A DNA stretch of 64,000 nt from UBA6168 sp039819485 (GTDB taxonomy: Bacteria; Bacteroidota; Bacteroidia; Chitinophagales; Saprospiraceae), in NCBI GenBank assembly GCA_039819485.1, contig JBCBRY010000006.1, positions 62,001 to 126,000 of the forward strand, given 5' to 3'. Both the position numbers and the translations under genes were made by a program. The notes below the pieces were generated by a model. That model did no database searches. It was not told the DNA's origin and worked only from the letters and a program-made list of their open reading frames with translations. Numbering within the stretch: the first letter of the stretch is position 1; every line of letters begins with the position of its first letter. Of the stretch, positions 45,401 to 52,799 are shown one piece after another.

Positions 45401-48400
45401 TAGCAGGTGTTATGGAAAATGTATCTGAAAGATGGAAAACCATTGGTTTCCCCATCCAATTTGCCTCAACCCCAATTGTATTTGCGCAGGTAATCACCAA
45501 TAATGAAAACACCGCTGTTAATACCAGATTAAGAAATGTTTCTACTGCACAATTCGAACTGAGGCTGCAGGAAGAAGAAAACCAGGATGATCGTCATGCG
45601 AATGAAAGTGTTGCCTGGATCGCCATAGAAGAAGGAAGCAATACGGACGGCTGGTCAATCGAAGTGGGTAGCACCCTCTTGAGCAGCAGTGCATCGAGTA
45701 TTAATTTTGGAGATCCATATCCTGACCCGGGATTCATTGGTACGCCGCAAACATTCAATGAAAACAATCCAATTTCATTAAGGATCAATTCATTGAACAG
45801 CACGGCAGTCAATATTTTTCTGCAAGAAGAATTATCATTTGACCCCGAAACCAATCACGGCTTTGAAAGAGTAGGATACATTGCCATGAGTGGCTCCGGC
45901 AACATCACTAATGACGACGGTGAAATTATTGGTGAAACCGGAAAGGTATCGGTCAATCACAACAACCTGACTGTCAACCTGAGCCATACCTACCACAACC
46001 CAGTGGTCGTATTTGGTGGTCTTCCAATGAATGAGTCGCAGGAAGCGGTAATCCGGGTTGAAAACCTAACGGCTGAATCCTTCCAGGTGAGAGTGGAAGA
46101 ATGGGAGTACAATGATGGTATGCATGCCTTTGAAGAAATCAGCTTCATGGTCGTGGAAGGTAGTATCCCTTTCGATCAGGTAGTCGAATGCGACAACATC
46201 CCTGAGATTCCAACCATCGGAGTGGATATTGTAGGGAAAGATAATTGTGATGTTTCCACTCCGTTGACTGTGACAGACAGCCAGTTTGAATTCGATTGTG
46301 AAAATGATACGATATTCTCACGTACCTTTTTTGTACAGGATGAATGTGGGAACATTACCTCTCTTACTCAGGTGTTTACTCTGAGGGATACCACTCCTCC
46401 TACTTTTTCCGCACCAGCCGATGTGACCATTACTTGTCTTTCCGATGAAAATGACCTGAGCAACACCGGAGATGTTACGGATGAGATGGACAATTGTGCA
46501 GATAACCTGGAAGCAACTTATACAGATGATCGTGCTAATGTTGCGGGTTGCTTCGGGTACATTATCAGGGAATGGCAGTTGGAGGATTATTGTGGAAACA
46601 TGGCACTCGACACGCAGATCATCTTCCTGTTTAACGATAATGATACTGATGGTGATGGTGTGCCCGATCCGTTCGACATCGACGACGATAATGATGGCAT
46701 TCCTGACATCGTGGAAGACTCCGGAGACACCGACGGCGATGGCATCCCTGACTCACAAGACCTCGATAGCGACAATGATGGTATCCCTGATATCATAGAA
46801 GCAGGGCTTGTTGATGAGAACGGGGATGGAATTGTCGACAGCTTCGGTGATCCTGACTGGGACTCTGATGGGGATGGGCTTGCAAACGAAGTGGATGCTG
46901 ATCAAAATAATCCAGATGAATTTGCTTCTGTAGACTTTGACCCAACCAGTGGCACCGCAGACGTCGATGGCGATGGAGTCCCAAATTATGTTGATCTCGA
47001 TAGTGACAACGATGGTATTCCGGACATTATTGAAGCAGGAGGTGTCGACACCAATGGAGACGGTGTAATTGATTACCCTGACCCAAGCAACCCGGAAAGC
47101 ATGCTCGATTCAGATGGGGATGGATTTGTAGACTACTATGACCCGGATGACGACACCAGTTTCGGGGTAGATGATGGAGGCGATGTACTGGTCACCAACG
47201 ATAATGGAGAATACAACGGAGGTGATGGTGGTTTCGAACCTGATTTTGACGGAGATGGCATCCCTAATTATTGGGATAGTGATAGCGATAACGATGGGAT
47301 CGCTGACATTATTGAATCGGGAGGAATTGATACGAACGGCGATGGAGTGATCGACAACGATGAATTTACGGATGTAAATGATAATGGCTTTCATGACGAA
47401 TACGAAAACTCAGGTTTAATCATTACCGATCCAGATGGTGCTAACGAAGATGGCAAACCGGAAGATGATGATGGAGATGGCACTGCCTATAACGGTGGAG
47501 ACAACGACAATGACGGTTCACCGAATTTCATCGATACCGATAGCGACAATGATAACATCAACGATATCGTTGAGGTAGGTTATGCAAACCTGGATGCTAA
47601 CAACGACGGCATGCTTGACAGTTTTGTCGACGTTGATAACAACGGATTCAATGATGATTCGGAAGGAACCATTTTCACTGATGATGATGGCATGACCGAA
47701 GACGGCATTCCTGAAGACAGTAATGATAGTGGAGACAGTGCCTATGATAGCGTTATTCCTGATGGAACTTACGGAGAAGAGAATGGTGAAAACGATATTG
47801 ATGATGACGGCGACGGAGTACCTAATTTCCTTGATAATGACAGCGACGGGGACAACATCAATGATGAATATGAAGACACCAACGGTAACGGCCATACGGA
47901 CGAGGGAGAAACTGGTTGGCTCAATACTGATACGGATGGTGACCTCATTCCGGATGGAGTGGAGGATTCCAATCAAAATGGTGTCTATGATGAAGAGACA
48001 GAAACTGACCCAACCGATTCAGATACTGATGACGATGGGTTAGATGATGGTGTAGAGGATTCTAATCAAAATGGAACGGTTGATGGACCGGATGAAAGTG
48101 ACCCGATCAACCCTTGTGACCCGTTGGTCAACCCAGCTTGTATTGGTGTAAGCCTTGATATGGTCGTCAGTTTGGGCGGTGCCCTGATTGATCTTCCAAA
48201 TTCGAATGAAATGTCGGACAAACTAAGAGAGGGAGGTCACCTGCCAGTGGATGAACCTTACTCTGCCCTACCCTTTTTCAACCATGTCGGTGAAGGTGGT
48301 GGAGAGAAAGTACTTGACCTATCCGTCTTTGAAGAGGAAGGGCCAAATGCCGTTGTCGATTGGATCATGGTAGAATTGAGATCTCCTGTTTTGCCAAGTT

Positions 48401-48939
48401 TGGTCGTAGCAACTAAGTCTGGACTGCTGACTAAAAGCGGACGTATCAAGAGTACCGATGGGTTTTCCAGCATCTACTTCGATGACGTTCCAAGTGGATC
48501 CTATTATGTCTCGATCAAACACCGGAATCACATTGGGGTCTGCTCATTAAATCCATTTATCCTTTCCCCTGCTACGACTTCTATAGATTTTACATCAACC
48601 TCTATGGAGCTATGGAACGACTATTCCCTGGGAGACTATAATGGCAAACAGGCCCTTTGGCTGGGCGACGTGGACGGCAACCAAAACGTCATTTTCCAGG
48701 GGCCTGCCAATGATGTATTCCATATCCTCTTTACGGTATTGACAGACCCGGACAACGAAGGTCATTTGGCCAATTTTGTCATCATTGGCTATACACCTTT
48801 TGATGTAAACATGGATGGACTGACCATTTTTCAGGGACCAAAAAATGATAAAGCCCCAATCTTATTTCATTCGATTTTATCGACAGAGGAAAACAATCAC
48901 CTCTTGGCAAATTTCATCTTGACAGCCAAGTTGCCTTAA
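39487..48939 (+). CDS. Giant multidomain secreted adhesin-like protein (3150 residues)
   Basis: Signal peptide MNFCTTSIKIFFTTIWLFIV region. Domains in order, with rough residues: two carbohydrate-binding-like jelly-rolls (60-197, 202-342); a third similar region (355-555); PA14-like (562-722, VPSQTGNYTFNVTGDDDVLF); calcium motif CDNGLDDDLDGLVDCEDDDC (727-746); LamG-like (788-998); four tandem Ig-like repeats (1036-1415), PKD-like region (1418-1680), a fifth repeat (1684-1778); Ig/HYR-like (1779-1959); two lectin-like modules (1960-2227); HYR-like (2228-2387); thrombospondin type 3-like DxDxDG calcium repeats (2388-2875); and a C-terminal pair of dockerin-like repeats (about 3055-3150). No type A or B T9SS ending is seen. 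Likely cell-surface adhesion or matrix protein. Three tandem hairpin units follow the stop. Confidence 0.88.
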   Translation: MNFCTTSIKIFFTTIWLFIVIQPSLADRPDAKSLSALESTVECNDQHFLSEADFELPMAPCILIQNPEFDASLTDWTEVGTASSTTDAYAGTHAAEIGGISGMIIQTHTGITEGNIYTLSAYAKRSGYTFWTAIGIAFYDASFNALSNNFTSITSTSYSLHEVSAIAPAGAVYVEVYARQFGFGTVTVDEFCLEETVIVIGDCILMQNPDFEDNLNGWFGSGSVTTSTDSYTGNNAAELISNGTYIYQRLSVTPGMTYELNTYAKVGSSPPNYAEIFMDWRDANGNLLGTIYQPVLREVNEYAWFSLKGEAPPNAAYADVGAYKTGGSSRRLLVDEFCFSVSNQLGGDDFDLTCGCSDNMLPNGGYEHNNVWSSYPYNIEGIPANGISDNDDYKVPPYESDISSNYAFYLYDQNDIINNPEGDHFLMLVDNNDEWHANLDFDDNLLLQNGQSYTLCFYAAAWTTGLHSWGLPSGITQTQNAGVINLGLEFDSGYEEVFAWSIPSSTSFNDLSWTKFSYTFTYNGTDPINGFVLTNDRNNVGTVIDAVSLTRTDCLPTKECSTNGLNYERWENISSHDIKEMLWDPNFPNNYDFNDIITDYQGPSNFADSYGSRVYGYIVPSQTGNYTFNVTGDDDVLFYLSTDSTYVNKSQVAYIDGWTSITEHNKYSSQTSNTIYLEAGEKYFTELLHKEGWGGDHFQVYWRTPSNSSWNIVPNANLRPVCYAEICDNGLDDDLDGLVDCEDDDCSGSMTTTYTVIDENCGSGGGEIDLTVPSIDAPLSYVWSDMPMAAWWTFEGSTEDVSGNLNHANYTSGSLSFDNDAVEGNNVAYFNGNTRIRYSIDNGFMEVPVSELSVSMWVKPDNLSGIRTLFDEGGSTGGRGMAIRLNNDRLSAGVRNGGNTLFHDESHQFPNDGQWHHVAAVFDNGEFTVYLDGVPSSTQTASFTSIEKHGNNGGIGGNFGGSVLNSGSTRYRGYMDDVRYYLIGLNANQVADLARNDGDRFNLFAGTYTVSVNTSSGCSFDETIVVNSSANHDNGGLITGNEVSCLSSFDPGLITSTSTASGGGSGTTEYQWQLSTDNGSTWTDIPGATSENYNPVSISTTTQYRRGGRLMPCLAWVYSDIVTKSINTNFTEAGTITGEEEVCGTYDPGTITETNAPVGGSGGSTEFQWQQTTDTLAGWSDIAGATSVDYDPSSISTTTYFRRNARRTPCSDYVSSNIVVKTVVNNYTDGGLIAGTEEMCGSFDPDLISSITTPSGGNDGSVIYIWERSTDGVVWSQIGGSNTETYNPTTVIQTTYFRRGSRRSPCLAFIYSNIVEKTVAVNFTAGGIIEGDQSVCGDYDPFNITSLTDPSGGVDGTLVYQWQQSTDNGANWTVIPGAADAEYDPGIITQSTLFRRQSRRSPCSSWINSNSISKEKRDLPVPVLVDAPTPINGFICEWMSYPYESQDEGAGATYFWDFGTYAIPNTATGRGPHNITYNVPGTLTSTTVTAELTVYKNGCAGIGTTDFEVRPQIVVTDITVTDPENCNSSNGAIDVTTLHPAGTFVEGSVDGGVTWNPEPINIGNLAAGVYELWLRYDGGECEQVWGNVTVTDPGSLTADIQLSTTETCNNTFFTVEAIPVGSGNPDYSWDFGPSASPVIAYGVGPHTVSYSDGGEKQIELTISENFCTGLVDTTITIVSTYMDGGTLTGDEDLCSIGPAGIMETDIPPSGGHAGTIDYQWESREDDDLGGWTAWVEIAGATSDTYTPAFIGKNTQFRRKVRRLPCLDWAYSAEVEKRVSGTPQPQDDIYTSACPGFLFFDYVNSNDLNLINPIYSIAVPPSNGTLDLDTDGEFVYTPNASFCGSDQFTYTVCNNGTTCCTNATVIIDLSDSESPILQNIPDDLIISCDDEVPLAPIVDAWENCQNVTLGLDEESNQGELDSCSIYNYNLWRTWTASDYCGNNASEQQTISIQDNTAPDIYRIYTLPNGKKMVAGVMENVSERWKTIGFPIQFASTPIVFAQVITNNENTAVNTRLRNVSTAQFELRLQEEENQDDRHANESVAWIAIEEGSNTDGWSIEVGSTLLSSSASSINFGDPYPDPGFIGTPQTFNENNPISLRINSLNSTAVNIFLQEELSFDPETNHGFERVGYIAMSGSGNITNDDGEIIGETGKVSVNHNNLTVNLSHTYHNPVVVFGGLPMNESQEAVIRVENLTAESFQVRVEEWEYNDGMHAFEEISFMVVEGSIPFDQVVECDNIPEIPTIGVDIVGKDNCDVSTPLTVTDSQFEFDCENDTIFSRTFFVQDECGNITSLTQVFTLRDTTPPTFSAPADVTITCLSDENDLSNTGDVTDEMDNCADNLEATYTDDRANVAGCFGYIIREWQLEDYCGNMALDTQIIFLFNDNDTDGDGVPDPFDIDDDNDGIPDIVEDSGDTDGDGIPDSQDLDSDNDGIPDIIEAGLVDENGDGIVDSFGDPDWDSDGDGLANEVDADQNNPDEFASVDFDPTSGTADVDGDGVPNYVDLDSDNDGIPDIIEAGGVDTNGDGVIDYPDPSNPESMLDSDGDGFVDYYDPDDDTSFGVDDGGDVLVTNDNGEYNGGDGGFEPDFDGDGIPNYWDSDSDNDGIADIIESGGIDTNGDGVIDNDEFTDVNDNGFHDEYENSGLIITDPDGANEDGKPEDDDGDGTAYNGGDNDNDGSPNFIDTDSDNDNINDIVEVGYANLDANNDGMLDSFVDVDNNGFNDDSEGTIFTDDDGMTEDGIPEDSNDSGDSAYDSVIPDGTYGEENGENDIDDDGDGVPNFLDNDSDGDNINDEYEDTNGNGHTDEGETGWLNTDTDGDLIPDGVEDSNQNGVYDEETETDPTDSDTDDDGLDDGVEDSNQNGTVDGPDESDPINPCDPLVNPACIGVSLDMVVSLGGALIDLPNSNEMSDKLREGGHLPVDEPYSALPFFNHVGEGGGEKVLDLSVFEEEGPNAVVDWIMVELRSPVLPSLVVATKSGLLTKSGRIKSTDGFSSIYFDDVPSGSYYVSIKHRNHIGVCSLNPFILSPATTSIDFTSTSMELWNDYSLGDYNGKQALWLGDVDGNQNVIFQGPANDVFHILFTVLTDPDNEGHLANFVIIGYTPFDVNMDGLTIFQGPKNDKAPILFHSILSTEENNHLLANFILTAKLP

Positions 48940-48968
48940 CCAATGATCTTAAAAAACCCCAAATGCAT

Positions 48969-49028
48969 GAAGACTTTATGAGAGGGAGAATTGGAAGCCG
49001 TGCCAATGTTAATTGGCCGGCTCTTTTT
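48969..49028 (+). terminator. Hairpin unit 1, 30 bases after the giant gene
   Basis: AGCCGTGCCAA pairs with TTGGCCGGCT (one bulged base), loop TGTTAA, followed by CTTTTT. Acts at least as a plausible terminator for the giant gene. Confidence 0.7.
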
Positions 49029-49096
49029 CCAGCTGCGTTGGTTAAGGTTGAAAACCAAACTGATTTTACTAATTATCACAGGTTGGCAACAAAATA

Positions 49097-49156
49097 TAAA
49101 GATTTATGAGAGGGAGAATTGGAAGCCGTGCCAATGTAAACTTGGCCGGCTCTTTT
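49097..49156 (+). terminator. Hairpin unit 2
   Basis: Same stem as unit 1, loop TGTAAAC, followed by CTTTTCCC. The ATG in its conserved TTTATGAG overlaps the TGA of a 43-codon frame that begins at the equivalent ATG of unit 1 (48978). Confidence 0.6.
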
Positions 49157-49228
49157 CCCAGCCTTCATGTACGTTTGACCTGAACCTGCAATAGATTTCA
49201 TCGCTCGTAAGATTCATACTCCAAAGAC

Positions 49229-49290
49229 ATAAAGATTTATGAGAGGGAGAATTGGAAGCCGTGCCAAAGTTTTTGGCCGGCTCTTTTTTT
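49229..49290 (+). terminator. Hairpin unit 3
   Basis: Same stem, loop AGTTT, followed by CTTTTTTT, the best T-tract of the three. Confidence 0.7.
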
Positions 49291-49624
49291 GTGTTTTTAT
49301 TGAATTCCGTCATCAAGCCACTCCTTCCACCAACACTATTCAACATCTCTTCTGAAACAAATGACGGGTAAAAAAACAGCTGATTTTCAAGCTTTAAAGC
49401 GATTAGTTCTAACCTATTTTTTGAAATCTGTTAGATTTTACTTGGCCCAGGTTATTGGTTTTCAGCTTATTGTATAACTATACCTGTCATTCACATTATA
49501 GAACATAAATCAAAAAGTGTGCATTGCCAGGATGTGCAACTTAAAAAACTTGGCAAAATTGTAGCCTTTCAATAATTTCACGGCCTGGACGAATTACTAC
49601 ATTTTCCAAAAATCCTCTCATGTG
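49291..49624. other. Intergenic region upstream of the amidase gene
   Basis: About 330 AT-rich bases with no recognised gene or RNA. A 7-bp inverted pair CCGTCAT/ATGACGG (near 49306 and 49360) is the only small structure. The amidase promoter should be here but no full TAnnTTTG match was found. Confidence 0.35.
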
Positions 49625-50836
49625 ATGAACATACTCAAGTTGACTTTTCTTTTTTGCCTTTTCCTTCCATGTTGGTTGTTTTCCGCCGATGAAGTAAAGT
49701 TTTATGAGACCAAAGCATTGCCCGGCGATGGGGTGTTTTCCATGTTGAGGAGATATGGCCTGGATAATTTCTCTTGTAACCATTCCAAGTTTTACGAAAT
49801 TAACAACCTAAAAAAAGATGCACGCCTGAAGATTGGCAATAAATACAATTTGCCAATCATGATTTATAAATTCAATGGCAAAACCATCAGGTCTTCCATA
49901 GGAATCAATGATTGGAATACTGCGAAAAACATAGAGAAATACAATGATAAAATGCTCTCCGACGGCTACCGGAATAAGTCGTTCAAAAAGGATAAAATAC
50001 TATGGGTGCCTTTCCATTTACTCAAGTGTCCAAAAGAAGATATACCCATTGTTGAAAATAAACCTTCCGTTATCAACCCTGTAGGAAATGACCTGGCCAC
50101 CAGACCGGCCAAAGGAAGAAACTACCCGATCTTTGGGGAAAAGTACGCTTACACGCCATTAAAAAGTCAAAAACTATTGGGGAAAGTGTTTTATATAGTT
50201 GGCGGGCATGGTGGACCCGACCCAGGGGCCGTGGCCAAAAAAGGCAAACATACACTTTGCGAAGACGAATACGCTTATGATGTAGCGCTCAGATTGGTCC
50301 GGAACCTAATTGCACACGGAGCAACGGCCTACATGATTACCCGCGATCCAAACGATGGTATCCGCGACGACCAATATTTGAAATGTGACACCGATGAGGT
50401 TACCTGGGGCAACTTAAAGATTCCAGCTCCACAAAAAACCAGATTGTTTCAGCGTTCAAATATCGTCAATGAGCTGTATGAAAAACACAAAAAACAAGGC
50501 GTTAAAGATCAAAAACTCATTGTGATCCACGTCGACTCCAGAGCCAAACGGGAACAAACCGATCTCTATTTTTACTACCATCCGGATGATCCAAAAGGAA
50601 AAGAGCTGGCAACCAACATGCTCAAAAGCATGGAAACCAACTACAAAAAATATCGCAAGGGAAGAGGCTACGACGGCAGTGTTACTTCCCGCGACCTGCA
50701 CATGTTGAGAGAAACTAAAGTGACCTCTTCTTATATTGAAATTGGCAATATTCGCCATCCTACCGATCAACAGAGGATCATTGTTCCCCGCAACCGGCAA
50801 TTACTGGCTGACTGGCTATTTCAAGGATTGTTATAG
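49625..50836 (+). CDS. N-acetylmuramoyl-L-alanine amidase (Amidase_3) with LysM-like N-terminus
   Basis: A 403-residue exported protein (signal MNILKLTFLFCLFLPCWLFSA; ATG at 49625 follows an in-frame GTG). Residues about 30-130 look like LysM-type binding (GDGVFSMLRRYGL, FYEINNLKKDARLKIGNKY). Residues about 185-400 are an Amidase_3 zinc hydrolase cutting the MurNAc-L-Ala bond of peptidoglycan: VGGHGGPDPGAVAKKG, the Glu in CEDEYAYDVALRL, the His in LIVIHVDSRA, and catalytic Glu in SSYIEIGNIRHPTD. The usual Asn after the third ligand His is replaced (HVDS). It acts in the periplasm in cell separation or wall turnover. Confidence 0.9.
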   Translation: MNILKLTFLFCLFLPCWLFSADEVKFYETKALPGDGVFSMLRRYGLDNFSCNHSKFYEINNLKKDARLKIGNKYNLPIMIYKFNGKTIRSSIGINDWNTAKNIEKYNDKMLSDGYRNKSFKKDKILWVPFHLLKCPKEDIPIVENKPSVINPVGNDLATRPAKGRNYPIFGEKYAYTPLKSQKLLGKVFYIVGGHGGPDPGAVAKKGKHTLCEDEYAYDVALRLVRNLIAHGATAYMITRDPNDGIRDDQYLKCDTDEVTWGNLKIPAPQKTRLFQRSNIVNELYEKHKKQGVKDQKLIVIHVDSRAKREQTDLYFYYHPDDPKGKELATNMLKSMETNYKKYRKGRGYDGSVTSRDLHMLRETKVTSSYIEIGNIRHPTDQQRIIVPRNRQLLADWLFQGLL

Positions 50837-50886
50837 AATTGTCAGCACGTATGCAAAGGATACAGCCGCAATTCGCAGTACTAAAC

Positions 50887-50894
50887 TATTTTTG
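50887..50894 (+). promoter_or_regulatory. Candidate promoter of the secreted EEP-family gene
   Basis: TATTTTTG then CAGC matches TAnnTTTG but lies only six bases before the ATG at 50900. Either the mRNA is nearly leaderless or the true start is the ATG at 50939, 13 codons later. Confidence 0.45.
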
Positions 50895-50899
50895 CAGCT

Positions 50900-52720
50900 A
50901 TGAAAAAACTCTTTTTTAGTGCTGCCGTTTTTGGTATCATGAATTGTTACCGATTGACATTTTTCGTTTTTTCAATAAAGATTTTTACAATTATCACCTT
51001 GTTTCAAGGTATAGTCTTTCCATTGCATGGACAAGCATTGCCCATCAGTATCGACAGCCGATTTGAAGATTGGAGTTCTGAGGCAATCGAAGTGGCAGAC
51101 CCCGCGGATGATGGTTCAGGCATTGAGCTGCTGAGGATGGCTGTTGCCAACGACTCCACCCGTCTTTTTATCCAAATAGAAATGGTGCAAGAGATCAACC
51201 TGACTGACGATCAAAACCTGACATTGTACATCGACACCGATCTCAACTCATCTACAGGGTTGTCGTTCAATGGCATAGGCGCCGAACTGGTCGTCAATTT
51301 TGGTGAAAGGGATGTGGTTTATCGTTTGCCCAGCGGCCAGGGGTTGATGTCGTTAAATGATATAAATTTCCGTCACCAGCCCACGGTGACGAGTACTGTT
51401 TTCGAAATGTCGTTTGATCTGACCGCCGTTTCGAATATAGGATTTGATTTGTTTTCAGACGAGGGTGTTAGTTTGGTTTGGAAGGATGAAACCGGCCCGG
51501 CAGGTGATGCACTTCCCGACGAAGCAAGTGTCTTTACTTACCTGTTTGACAAATCGCCGGTTCCAGCTCTGGAACCGATCCCATTGGAGAAAGAAAACCC
51601 TGCTACGGTCAGATTGGCCACCTGGAATGTTTTACAGAATGGCATTGATGATATTGACCGGAAGGCATATTTCACTAAAATACTCAGTGTCGTCAAACCT
51701 GACATTATTACTTTTAACGAATGCTGGGATATCAACCCATTTCAGGTTGCATCTTTTATGAACAACGCTGTTCCGTTAGAGAATTTTGAAAATTGGCAAA
51801 CAGTCAAGGTGGACGATGGAAATATAACGGCCTCCCGGTATCCCATTTTGCAAAGTTGGTACATCCTGCCCGGTCAGCGGCTGACCGCTTCCCTGATCGA
51901 TATACCTTCCAGTATTTCTGACAAGGACCTGTTGGTTATTAATGCTCATTTCCGGTGCTGTTTCAATGATTTTGACCGACAGCGCGAAGCCGATGCATTT
52001 GTAGAATTTATACAGGACGCCAAGACACCCGGAGGCATTATTGATCTGCCGGAAAACACACCGTTTGTATTGTCAGGTGACCTGAACCTGGTCGGTGAAA
52101 GCCAGCAACTCACAACTATTCTGAGCGGCGATGTCGTCAATACCACCCAATTTGGCCTGGGCGGTCCAATGGACTGGGATGGGGGTGATTTGGTGGATGT
52201 GATCAGTACCCACACGGATGATCGGTTGGCTTATACGTGGAAAAACAATTTCAGTAGTTTCCCTCCATCGCGCATTGATTTTCACATAATTTCGGGATCG
52301 GCAATGGACGTTGATAAATCGTATACGGTGCAGACAGAATCCATGTCGCCCGAGCGCCTGGAAGAATATGGCCTCTCTCCTTTTGACGCAACTTTCGCTT
52401 CCGATCATTTACCAAAGGTGACCGATCTGTTATTGCCGATGCCAGTTGCTACTTCAGATATTGCGGAAGATTGGGGGCTGACGGTTTTTCCAAACCCGTC
52501 GGCTGATAATTGTTGGGTAGCTTTTTCAATAGAAAATAAAAATGAAATTCATTTCACCCTTATCAATTCCATTGGTGAAGTCATTAAAGAATGGCGGCAA
52601 TCATATCCGGCCGGCAAACATCAAATTCAGGTCGAGCTAGAAGATTTGACCACCGGCATCTACTATTTAAAATTAAAAACAGTAGAAAAAAATGGCTCAC
52701 TGAAAATTATGAAAAAATAA
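50900..52720 (+). CDS. Secreted endonuclease/exonuclease/phosphatase family protein with T9SS domain
   Basis: Up to 606 residues. The start is uncertain: from 50900 the protein has two hydrophobic stretches, while ATG 50939 would give one ordinary signal peptide ending near PLHGQ. Residues about 50-210 form a beta-rich module (LTLYIDTDLNSSTGLSFNG) like carbohydrate-binding domains. Residues about 235-510 are an EEP hydrolase: VRLATWNVLQNG, IITFNECWDI, INAHFRCCFNDFDRQREADA, FVLSGDLNLVG and the terminal ASDHLPKV with catalytic Asp-His. The C-terminus from TVFPNPSADNCWVAF to SLKIMKK is a type A T9SS domain. It may be an extracellular nuclease or phosphodiesterase. Confidence 0.88.
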   Translation: MKKLFFSAAVFGIMNCYRLTFFVFSIKIFTIITLFQGIVFPLHGQALPISIDSRFEDWSSEAIEVADPADDGSGIELLRMAVANDSTRLFIQIEMVQEINLTDDQNLTLYIDTDLNSSTGLSFNGIGAELVVNFGERDVVYRLPSGQGLMSLNDINFRHQPTVTSTVFEMSFDLTAVSNIGFDLFSDEGVSLVWKDETGPAGDALPDEASVFTYLFDKSPVPALEPIPLEKENPATVRLATWNVLQNGIDDIDRKAYFTKILSVVKPDIITFNECWDINPFQVASFMNNAVPLENFENWQTVKVDDGNITASRYPILQSWYILPGQRLTASLIDIPSSISDKDLLVINAHFRCCFNDFDRQREADAFVEFIQDAKTPGGIIDLPENTPFVLSGDLNLVGESQQLTTILSGDVVNTTQFGLGGPMDWDGGDLVDVISTHTDDRLAYTWKNNFSSFPPSRIDFHIISGSAMDVDKSYTVQTESMSPERLEEYGLSPFDATFASDHLPKVTDLLLPMPVATSDIAEDWGLTVFPNPSADNCWVAFSIENKNEIHFTLINSIGEVIKEWRQSYPAGKHQIQVELEDLTTGIYYLKLKTVEKNGSLKIMKK

Positions 52721-52799
52721 ATCTGGAGTTCTGTAAGTCAATTGATTTGCAGCGAAGATCTCATTTTGTAACTACTACTAACACGTTAATTCAAGACAC

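Larger units (their letters stand above)
48969..49290 (+). repeat. Array of three conserved ~60-bp hairpin units
   Basis: Units begin near 48969, 49097 and 49229, with periods of 128 and 133 bases and unrelated spacers of about 70 bases. All three share the same 31 bases up to the loop and the same 15 bases after it (TTGGCCGGCTCTTTT), while the loops differ in sequence and length (6, 7 and 5 bases). Arm conservation with free loops indicates selection on an RNA hairpin. They could be tandem terminators or repeated small RNAs. Confidence 0.8.

Noticed and set aside
47518..47976. 152-codon minus-strand ORF rich in Ile/Val inside the giant gene
   Set aside because: It is the antisense reading of GAT/GAC-rich calcium repeats; composition follows from the plus-strand codons.
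48978..49109. 43-codon ORF starting in hairpin unit 1 and overlapping the ATG of unit 2 (ATGA)
   Set aside because: The three units give different peptides after the loop, so conservation is at RNA level; the overlap follows from the repeated TTTATGAG.
48991..49194. 67-codon plus-strand ORF across hairpin units 1 and 2
   Set aside because: Begins at TTG, mixes conserved hairpin DNA with spacer, and its frame is not the one shared by the units.
48969..49290. CRISPR array (31-base repeats with spacers)
   Set aside because: Only three units, spacers of about 100 bases, an internal hairpin with T-tract and no cas genes; arms rather than direct repeats explain the conservation.
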